A DNA stretch of 64,000 nt from Clavibacter michiganensis (GTDB lineage: Bacteria; Actinomycetota; Actinomycetes; Actinomycetales; Microbacteriaceae). Shown here piece after piece: positions 46,144 through 52,733 of this stretch. The stretch spans positions 1,302,001-1,366,000 of the forward strand of contig NZ_CP080437.1 in the NCBI RefSeq assembly GCF_021216655.1. The letters are read 5' to 3'. The number at the start of each line of letters is the position of its first letter. Within the stretch, counting starts at the first letter, position 1. A program made the translations under genes and the position numbers. The notes beneath the pieces were generated by a model that was not told the origin of the DNA, searched no databases, and saw only the letters and a program-made list of their open reading frames with translations.

Positions 46144-47331
46144 ATGCCCATCCGCCCGCGCCGCGTCGCGCCCGACGACGCCGCGCCCCAGGCGGAGCTC
46201 GACGAGCAGGCGCTGCACCGACGCCAACGCATCGGCCGCGAGCTCGGCTGGTACGCGTGCCGCCGCGCGGTCTACGGCTTCATGAAGCACCGCGGCATCG
46301 ACATGGCCGCGAGCCTCACCTTCTACTCCACGCTCTCGCTCGTCCCCGCGGCGGTCGCGGTGCTCAGCCTCATCGGCGTCGTCGGCGACACGCGTGCCGG
46401 CGTCGAGGGCGTGCTCGGCGTCCTCACGGCGGTGCTCGGCGACTCGGCCGTCGACGTGATCCGCGACCCCGTCGAGCAGCTCGCCGACGGGCCGCGCTCG
46501 GGCATCGCGTTCACGGTGAGCTTCCTCGGCGCGCTCTGGACCTCGGCCGCCTACGTCACCGCGTTCGGCCGCGCGATGAACCGCGTGCAGGAGACCGAGG
46601 AGGGCCGGCCGCTCGTGAAGTACCGGGCGCTGATGCTCGGTGTCACGGTCGCGCTGCTCGTCGTCAGCGTCGTGATGGTCGGCATGCTGCTGCTCACCGA
46701 CGACGGCGCCCGTGCGCTCGGGCAGCAGCTCGGCCTCGGCGACACGACGCTCGTGGTGTGGGCGATCGTCAAGTGGCCGCTGCTCGCGGCGCTGCTGACG
46801 GGGATCATCGGCGTGCTCTACGCGGCGACCCCGAACCTCCGCCGTCGCCGGGTGGACCTGCTCACCTGGGGCAGCCTCGTGGCGATCGTCGCCTGGGGCC
46901 TCGGCACCGCCGGCTTCGTCTGGTACGTGACGACCATCGCGACCTACGAGTCGACCTACGGCGTGCTCGGCGCGGTGATCGTGCTGCTGCTGTGGCTCTA
47001 CATCGGGAACCTGTCGCTCGTGCTGGGCGGCGAGCTCGACGTGGAGATCATCCGCGCCCGGCAGCTGCAGGCGGGGATCCCGGCGGAGCACGCGCTGCGC
47101 CTGCCCGTGCGCGACACGACGCGCGCCGACCGGCTCGCCCGGCGCCGCGCCCTCCTCGAGGACGAGGGGCGGCGCCTGCGCGAGGCACGCTCGGGACCTC
47201 GCACGTCGGCCTCCGGGGAGCGCCGGGCGGATGCGCCGGCGACGCTCCCCGAGGACGACACGAGGGAGGTGCGGGTCAGGCGGAAGCGCTGGTCCGCACG
47301 ACCATCTTCCCGACGTTCTCGCCGCGCATGA
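46144..47331 (+). CDS. YihY/BrkB-family membrane protein
   Basis: A 395-residue protein. YihY/virulence factor BrkB domain spans about residues 40-310 with six hydrophobic segments; FYSTLSLVPAAVAVLSLIGV near residue 60 and AALLTGIIGVLYAATPN near 218 fit the family, and YESTYGVLGAVIVLLLWLYI near 264 is the most conserved block. The C-terminal 90 residues are Arg-rich and probably disordered. BrkB was once called an RNase BN and a serum-resistance factor; the real role is unknown. The last 56 bp overlap the convergent oxidoreductase gene. Confidence 0.88.
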   Translation: MPIRPRRVAPDDAAPQAELDEQALHRRQRIGRELGWYACRRAVYGFMKHRGIDMAASLTFYSTLSLVPAAVAVLSLIGVVGDTRAGVEGVLGVLTAVLGDSAVDVIRDPVEQLADGPRSGIAFTVSFLGALWTSAAYVTAFGRAMNRVQETEEGRPLVKYRALMLGVTVALLVVSVVMVGMLLLTDDGARALGQQLGLGDTTLVVWAIVKWPLLAALLTGIIGVLYAATPNLRRRRVDLLTWGSLVAIVAWGLGTAGFVWYVTTIATYESTYGVLGAVIVLLLWLYIGNLSLVLGGELDVEIIRARQLQAGIPAEHALRLPVRDTTRADRLARRRALLEDEGRRLREARSGPRTSASGERRADAPATLPEDDTREVRVRRKRWSARPSSRRSRRA

Positions 47332-48295
47332 GGCCGGTGAAGGCCTCGAACGCGCGGTCGATTCCGTCGATGACGGTCTCGTCGGCCGTGATGCGGCCCT
47401 CGGCGAGCCACGGGCCCATCTTCGACGCGAACTCGGGCGCGAGGTCCTGGTGGTTGCCGAGCGTGAAGCCGCGGAGCATGAGCCCGCGCGTGACGATGCG
47501 GCCCGTGTTGCGGATCGCGATCTCCTCGCCCGTGGAGTTGTAGGTCGAGATCGACCCGCAGTTGGCGACGCGACCGAAGTCCTTGAGCGCGCCGAGCGCG
47601 GCCGAGAGGTGGTCGCCGCCGACGTTGTCGAAGTAGAGGTCGATGCCGTCGGGCGCGGCCTCCGCGAGCTTCCCCTCGAGGTCTCCGCCGTGGTAGTCGA
47701 ACGCGGCGTCGAAGCCGAGGTGCGACGTGAGGCGCTCGACCTTCTCCGCGGATCCGGCGCTGCCGACGACGCGCGAGGCGCCGAGCAGGCGGGCGATCTG
47801 GCCGACCATGGAGCCGACCGCGCCGGCCGCGCCGGACACGAAGACGACGTCGCCCTCCTGGATGGAGGCGATGCGGGTGAGGCCGACGTAGGCGGTGAGG
47901 CCCGTGAGGCCGAGCACGCCGAGGTGGGCGGACGACGCCACGCCGGGGACCTCGGGGACGGGGCGGAAGCCGGCGGCCGGTCCCTGCGCGACGTCGCGCC
48001 AGCCGAGCGAGTGGCTGACGAGCGTGCCGACCTCGAGGTCGTCGGAGCGGGACTCGACGACGCGGCCGACGGCGGATCCGGTCATGGCCTCGTCGAGCTG
48101 GAACGGCGGCACGTAGGACGGCACGTCGTTCATGCGGCCGCGCATGTAGGGGTCGACGGAGATGAACTCGTTCTCGACGCGGACCTCCCCGTCGGACAGG
48201 TCGGGCAGGTCGACCTCGACGCGGCGGACGTCGTCGGGGGTGGGCTCGCCGGTGGGGCGCTTCGCCAGCTGCCACTGGATGCTGCGTGCAGACAT
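47276..48295 (-). CDS. NADP-dependent MDR oxidoreductase (curcumin/2-alkenal reductase type)
   Basis: A 339-residue zinc-independent medium-chain reductase. ISVDPYMRGRMND near residue 45 is the family marker, GLTGLTAYVGLTRIASIQEGD near 131 the substrate region, and VSGAAGAVGSMVGQIARLLG near 153 the NADPH Rossmann motif. It reduces alpha,beta-unsaturated carbonyls such as alkenals in the CurA/leukotriene-B4 group. No zinc ligands. The final 56 bp overlap the end of the BrkB gene on the other strand. Confidence 0.94.
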   Translation of the reverse strand: MSARSIQWQLAKRPTGEPTPDDVRRVEVDLPDLSDGEVRVENEFISVDPYMRGRMNDVPSYVPPFQLDEAMTGSAVGRVVESRSDDLEVGTLVSHSLGWRDVAQGPAAGFRPVPEVPGVASSAHLGVLGLTGLTAYVGLTRIASIQEGDVVFVSGAAGAVGSMVGQIARLLGASRVVGSAGSAEKVERLTSHLGFDAAFDYHGGDLEGKLAEAAPDGIDLYFDNVGGDHLSAALGALKDFGRVANCGSISTYNSTGEEIAIRNTGRIVTRGLMLRGFTLGNHQDLAPEFASKMGPWLAEGRITADETVIDGIDRAFEAFTGLMRGENVGKMVVRTSASA

Positions 48296-48431
48296 GGGTC
48301 TCCTTCGTTCTCGGGTGCGGGCGGTCGGACGGCCGGCCCGCGGCGCTCGTGGCGCGGCCCCACCCTTCCACCGCCCGCTGGATGCGGCACCCAGCGAGCC
48401 GTGGCCTCGTGACGGGGAGCCGCCCGGCGGG

Positions 48432-49391
48432 CTACGCGGCGGACGCGCTCCCGCGCTCGGCGACGTGCGCGGCGAGCACGTCCCGCACGCTCGTCCAGGT
48501 GTGCGCGCCGAACCGCTCGCGGTCCACGTGCCGCAGCTCCGCCTCGCCGCTGTACATGCTCACGAGGTACTGCATCCCCTGCCAGGCGGGGAACGTCTCC
48601 TGCTCGTCGCGCCCGACCCGGCGCATCGCCCTGGCCGCCGTGGAGAGGACCCCCGTGCTGCCCGCCCACTGCAGCGCGAACGGCGTGCCCGTGATCTCCG
48701 TCATGGTGCGCGCGAGGTCGCGCGCGGTGACCCGGTCCCCCGCCACCTCGACCGCGCGCGGCGCGTCGTCGTCGAGCGCGACGATCGCCGTCACGCGGGC
48801 CGTGTCGTCCTTGGTCGTGAAGTCGAGCACCTGGTCGGCCGACGACCAGTAGAGGACGCGGCGCCGGTCGAACAGGACGATGGGCGCCTGCCCGGTGAGC
48901 ATGTCGGCGAAGGCGCCGTTGAGCACCGACGTGGCCCGGATGGGCGCCGCGTCGAGGTCGGCCGCGAACTCGCGGCGCAGCTCGAAGTTGCGGTTGCTGC
49001 CGGGCGTGACCCGGCGGTAGTCGGAGGAGTAGTCCGAGGGGATGAAGCGCGGCACGCCGGCCGCGACCGCCGCCGTCAGGAGCGCGCGCTGCGCCCCCAC
49101 GATCACGGCGCGGGCACCGCTCACGGCGGAGACGACGACGCGCGCGCCGGCGACCGCGCGGATCAGCGCGGCCCGGTCGGTGTACGCGGCCTCGACGATC
49201 TCCACGCGCGGGTCGTCGCGCCACGCCTCGGCCGCCGCGGTGCTGCCGGGCCGGGTGAGGACGCGGACGCGCGCACCGGCCGCGAGCAGCTCGCGGACGA
49301 TGCGGCGGCCGAGGTCGCCTGTGGCGCCGGCGACGACGACGGGGCCGGATGCGGATGCGGATGCGGATGATGCGGGCAAGGGGGTCTCCAT
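48432..49391 (-). CDS. NmrA-like NAD(P)-binding protein
   Basis: A 319-residue atypical SDR. VVVAGATGDLGRRIVRELL near residue 18 is the NAD(P) motif, and PSDYSSDYRRVTPGSNRNFELR near 140 lies where the active-site region is in NmrA/isoflavone-reductase-like proteins. The N-terminus has an exact hexamer repeat (gcggat) at about 49345-49368 encoding Ser-Ala-Ser-Ala. Substrate or regulatory target unknown. ATG 49391 is chosen before PLPASSAS. It follows the broken CoA-transferase gene by 38 bp on the same strand. Confidence 0.85.
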   Translation of the reverse strand: METPLPASSASASASGPVVVAGATGDLGRRIVRELLAAGARVRVLTRPGSTAAAEAWRDDPRVEIVEAAYTDRAALIRAVAGARVVVSAVSGARAVIVGAQRALLTAAVAAGVPRFIPSDYSSDYRRVTPGSNRNFELRREFAADLDAAPIRATSVLNGAFADMLTGQAPIVLFDRRRVLYWSSADQVLDFTTKDDTARVTAIVALDDDAPRAVEVAGDRVTARDLARTMTEITGTPFALQWAGSTGVLSTAARAMRRVGRDEQETFPAWQGMQYLVSMYSGEAELRHVDRERFGAHTWTSVRDVLAAHVAERGSASAA

Positions 49392-49429
49392 TCCGGACGA
49401 CGGCACCGCGGGGCCCGAGGCGCCGGGGA

Positions 49430-50818
49430 TCAGACCCACGTCGGTGCGTCTCCCCCGAGCATGGCCGCGATCCGGGTCGGGGAGAGCGACGCGGGGCCGA
49501 CACGCAGGGGCGACGCCGTCATGCGCGCGTCGCCGAGCGGGGTGGTCACGAGCCGCGGGGGCTTGTCCTCCGCGTCCCCGATCCCGTCCACGTCGCCCTG
49601 CCCCGCCGAGCGCGGCAGCGCCAGCAGCGTGTGCGCCGTGCGGGCGAGCGAGAGCCGCCACGAGGATCCGCGCCCGGTGCCTGCCCGCCGCGCCAGCCCG
49701 GCGACGGCGGACGCCGCCGCGAGGTACCCCGTGCTCCAGTCGAGCGCCTGCACGGGCAGCGGGACGGGCCGGGCGGAGCCCGCCGCGACCATGCCCGCGT
49801 GCGCGATCCCGGACGCGCTCTGCACGATCGAGTCGAAGCCGCGGAGTCACGCCCAGGGACCCGACCAGCCGTACGCGTCGACGGCCACGTCCTTGAGGCC
49901 CGGGCGGATCCGCTCCCTCTCCTCACGCGGGAACCCGAGCGCGTCGAGGGCGCCGGGACGGTAGCCGTGCACGAGCACGTCGGCGTCCGCCATGAGCTCC
50001 GTGAGGCGCGCGCGACCATCCGGGGTGCGGGCGTCGAGGCGCGCGGTCCGCTTGCCGGCCATCACGAGCGGCAGCACGGCGGGCTCGTCCCAGGCAGGCG
50101 GATCCACGCGCAGCACGTCCGCGCCGAGCGCCGCGAGCGCCTGCGTGCAGGCGGGGCCCGCGATGACGCGCGTGAGGTCGAGCACGCGGATCCCCGCGAG
50201 CGGCGCCTCCGCGCTCGGCCGCCAGCCGGAGGACCCGACGACCGCGCCGCCGTCCTGGCGCGCGATGAGCGGCTCGGCGGCGACAGCCCGGCCGGCGTCC
50301 GTCGCGGCCCACTCCCCCGCGCTCCGCAGGGCAGCGGCCACCCCGCCCGCCGCGACGACCGCGTCCTCGAGGGCCAGCGCATCCCACCCGGCGATCGCCC
50401 GGGTCAGCGCCGCGACGTCGGCGTCGGGCGCGCAGCCCGTCACGGACAGCAGCGCGGCACGGTGCCGGGGCGCGTTGGCGTGGGTGCGGATCCACGAGCC
50501 GTCACGGGTCGGCAACGGGCCGGAGAGCGGATCCCACGGCGAGGGCAGCGCCCACCCCGTCGGTTCCACGTGCTGCCCGCACCACGCCTCGGCGCGCCCG
50601 CGGTGGACGACGACCTCGCGGGGACCGGCCAGGTCGGTGGCCTCGACGAGCGCGGCCACCGCGCCGCCGAGCAGGCCGAGCGCGTTCACGGCGAGGTCCG
50701 TGACGGGCAGCGCGGAGCGGAGGGCGCCGCGGCCCCCGACGCGCGTCCGGGCGGTCGCACCGAGGAGGGCGGCCGCGGCCGCGAGCCCGGAGGCGTCGTC
50801 GTGTCCCGGGCTCGTCAT
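49430..50818 (-). pseudogene. CaiB/BaiF-family CoA-transferase broken by an in-frame TGA
   Basis: One reading frame covers a CoA-transferase of about 460 residues but contains TGA at 49847-49849. The N-terminal part has RVLDLTRVIAGPACTQALAA and ADVLRVDPP near residues 207-238 and LDARTPDGRARLTELM near 260; downstream of the stop, in the same frame, the protein continues RGFDSIVQSASGIAHAG, a standard CaiB segment. The break falls in the GPWA-R-L-RGFDS region, where a C-to-T change of CGA to TGA would explain it. The start ATG is 6 nt after TAGCGT (50825-50830, minus strand). A truncated 323-residue product would lack the C-terminal half of the active site. Confidence 0.88.
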
Positions 50819-50850
50819 GCCCGCACGCTACGCCGGCGGGCGGGCGCGGA

Positions 50851-51543
50851 TCAGCCCCCGAACGGCCGCAGCGACACCGACTCGAGCGTGCCGTCGCGGG
50901 TCTGGTCGACGACCAGGCGCACGGCGCGCGCGACGGACGCGGGCTCGAGGTAGCGCGCCTCGTCGTACTCGCCGCCCTCCTTGGCGCGGAGCTCGCGCTG
51001 CATGTCGGTGGCGACGCGGCCCGGGTGGACGCTCGAGACGCGCACGCCGTGCGGGCGCTCCTCCTCGCGGAGGGCGTCGCCGAGCGCGCGGAGGGCGAAC
51101 TTGGATCCCGCGTAGACGCCACCGGTGGGGTTCGCCGTGAAGCCGGATCCGGAGTTGACGAGGACGACCTGCCCCTTCGCCGCCCGGAGCGCGGGCAGGA
51201 GGACCCGCGTCACCTCGGCGACCGCGAAGACGTTGACCTCGAAGACCCGCCGCCACTCGTCGACGGGCGTCCCCGCCACCGCGTCGCCGCCGATCACGCC
51301 GGCGGAGTGCACGAGCACGTCCAGGCGGTCGAGCTCGGGGACGAGGTCGGCGAGGCCGCCCGCGGCGAGGTCGGCGGCCCAGCCGACGGCGTCCGGAAGG
51401 GACGCGGCGAGCGCGTCGACGGCGTCGCGGTCCCGGCCGTGCACGATCACGCGGTGGGTGCGGCCGAGGTCCTCCGCGACGGCGCGGCCGATCCCGCGGG
51501 TGGCTCCCGTGACGAGGGCGACGGGGCGGGTGGTGTCGGTCAT
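50851..51543 (-). CDS. short-chain dehydrogenase/reductase
   Basis: A 230-residue SDR. TGATRGIGRAVAEDLG at residues 13-28 binds NADP(H), VHSAGVIGG near 83 is the NNAG variant, and NSGSGFTANPTGGVYAGSKFALRAL near 130-155 holds Ser, Tyr and Lys. VHPGRVATDM gives the PG motif. It is shorter than average because helix 6 is reduced. Substrate unknown. A ribosome site aggagg precedes ATG 51543, unlike its leaderless neighbours. Confidence 0.93.
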   Translation of the reverse strand: MTDTTRPVALVTGATRGIGRAVAEDLGRTHRVIVHGRDRDAVDALAASLPDAVGWAADLAAGGLADLVPELDRLDVLVHSAGVIGGDAVAGTPVDEWRRVFEVNVFAVAEVTRVLLPALRAAKGQVVLVNSGSGFTANPTGGVYAGSKFALRALGDALREEERPHGVRVSSVHPGRVATDMQRELRAKEGGEYDEARYLEPASVARAVRLVVDQTRDGTLESVSLRPFGG

Positions 51544-51677
51544 GGATCCTCCTGGGTCGCGGTCCTCCAGGCTACCGACGGCATCCGGCCACCCGCCCGG
51601 CGCGCTCCGGGCATGACGTAGCGTGAAGGGACGGCGGCCGCGAGGCGCGCCGGCCCGCCGCCCGAGAGGATCCGCCC

Positions 51678-52028
51678 GTGCACGCCCGCTTCCCCGCCAG
51701 CCTCGAGGTGCTGCGCCAGGAGGCCCGCGACGAGCTGGACGCCGTGATCGAGCACCGCTGCCGGAACGGCGACGACCCGTGGGAGGTGATCCCGCAGCTG
51801 CCCACCGTCGACGAGCACGTGGTGGCGACCCTCCGGCAGGACGCCCTCGAGGCCGACGGGATGGCCGAGGAGCTGCGGCGCGTCCGCGATCCGTCGACAG
51901 CGCCCGGCGTCGTCGCGCGCTTCGAGTACCGGCTGCTGAGGGGCATCGCGCTGGAGCACCCGGACCTCTCGCGCGCGGTCTGGACGCTCATCGGGCGCAT
52001 GGAGCGCGACCTCCGTCGACGCTCCTGA
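51678..52028 (+). CDS. conserved hypothetical protein, 116 residues
   Basis: A soluble, mostly alpha-helical protein with many charged residues; begins with ARFPASLEVLRQEARDELDAV and ends MERDLRRRS. No membrane helix, Cys pair or catalytic motif is seen and I do not recognise the family. GTG 51678 follows gagagga, and TAGCGT at about 51618 may be the -10. The hsp20 promoter begins just after its stop. Confidence 0.65.
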   Translation: MHARFPASLEVLRQEARDELDAVIEHRCRNGDDPWEVIPQLPTVDEHVVATLRQDALEADGMAEELRRVRDPSTAPGVVARFEYRLLRGIALEHPDLSRAVWTLIGRMERDLRRRS

Positions 52029-52066
52029 AGAGGTGGTGAGAGCGGTATTCGCCTTCGGCGAACGGC

Positions 52067-52093
52067 TTGGCACTCCCCTGCGTCGAGTGCTAA
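52067..52093 (+). promoter_or_regulatory. CIRCE element (HrcA operator)
   Basis: ttggcactc at 52067-52075, nine bases, gagtgctaa at 52085-52093. This is the CIRCE inverted repeat TTAGCACTC-N9-GAGTGCTAA with one change (A to G) in the left arm. HrcA is the known binding protein and usually controls groESL and dnaK. Here it lies 70 bp ahead of hsp20. Confidence 0.9.
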
Positions 52094-52096
52094 TCT
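52067..52096 (+). promoter_or_regulatory. hsp20 promoter overlapping CIRCE
   Basis: TTGGCA (52067-52072) as -35, an 18-base spacer, and TAATCT (52091-52096) as -10 give a sigma-A-like promoter. Both hexamers fall inside the CIRCE repeat, so HrcA bound there would block RNA polymerase. Confidence 0.7.
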
Positions 52097-52102
52097 CGCC
52101 GT

Positions 52103-52125
52103 GGTTGAGCCGAGGGGGCTCAACC
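52103..52125 (+). other. perfect hairpin at the 5' end of the hsp20 transcript
   Basis: ggttgagcc (52103-52111), loop gaggg, ggctcaacc (52117-52125): a 9-bp perfect stem that starts about 7 bases after the -10 hexamer, thus at or near the transcription start. It could stabilise the mRNA 5' end or bind a regulator. It does not cover the ribosome site. Confidence 0.6.
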
Positions 52126-52163
52126 CCGGAGATCATCACCGCAGATCATCAGAGGAGTCGACC

Positions 52164-52622
52164 ATGAACATGACCTTCGATCCGTTCCGCGAGCTGGACC
52201 GCGCCATGGGCGCGCTGGCCGAGACCCGGCAGGCGAACCGTCCGATGCCCATCGACCTGCACCGCGAGGGCGACACCTACGTGCTGGCCGCCGACCTCCC
52301 GGGCATCGACCCGGGCTCGGTCGACATCGACGTGGACGGCCAGCTGCTCACCATCCGCGCCGAGCGCACGCTCGCCGGCGACCAGAACGTCCGCTGGCTC
52401 ACGCGCGAGCGCGTCGCCGGCACGTTCCTCCGCCAGCTGACGCTCGGCCAGGGCATCGACACCGAGCGCATCTCGGCGCACTACGCCAACGGCGTGCTGA
52501 GCGTCACCATCCCGGTGAGCGAGCGGGCGAAGCCGCGCAAGATCGCGGTCACGTCCGACGAGCCGCAGGGCCAGGAGGGCCGCACGCTGACGGTCGAGCA
52601 GGGCGCGCACGCCGCGAGCTGA
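52164..52622 (+). CDS. hsp20: small heat-shock protein, Hsp20/alpha-crystallin family
   Basis: A 152-residue holdase chaperone. The N-terminus FDPFRELDRAMGALAE is typical of bacterial Hsp20; the alpha-crystallin domain (about residues 28-125) has LAADLPGIDPGSVDIDVDG, RTLAGDQNVRWLTRERVAGTF and AHYANGVLSVTIPV, the last being the conserved A-x-x-x-N-G-V-L motif. The C-terminal I-x-I/V anchor (RKIAVTS) follows. It keeps unfolded proteins soluble under heat. ATG 52164 follows gaggagtcg. A CIRCE element and promoter lie directly upstream. Confidence 0.96.
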   Translation: MNMTFDPFRELDRAMGALAETRQANRPMPIDLHREGDTYVLAADLPGIDPGSVDIDVDGQLLTIRAERTLAGDQNVRWLTRERVAGTFLRQLTLGQGIDTERISAHYANGVLSVTIPVSERAKPRKIAVTSDEPQGQEGRTLTVEQGAHAAS

Positions 52623-52655
52623 TCCGGCCGGGCGGCGCTCCGGCGCCGCGCACGA

Positions 52656-52696
52656 CGAGGAGCCGTCGTCCGCACGAAGCGGGCGGCGGCTCCTCG
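52656..52696. terminator. bidirectional terminator between hsp20 and siderophore operon
   Basis: Eighteen-base stem, cgaggagccgtcgtccgc at 52656-52673 and gcgggcggcggctcctcg at 52679-52696, with two G-U pairs and a 5-base loop. It separates the convergent hsp20 and NIS synthetase genes. Confidence 0.8.
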
Positions 52697-52733
52697 CGTG
52701 TCCGGCCCGGGACGCGGGTCGGTGCCGTCGACC

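Noticed and set aside
44559..47543. 994-residue open frame spanning CHAD and BrkB genes
   Set aside because: It crosses three real genes on both strands and its translation is compositionally biased; a shadow frame.
49847..49849. In-frame TGA as selenocysteine codon
   Set aside because: CaiB-type transferases are not selenoproteins, no SECIS-like hairpin is apparent, and an Arg codon (CGA) by one transition fits the family better.
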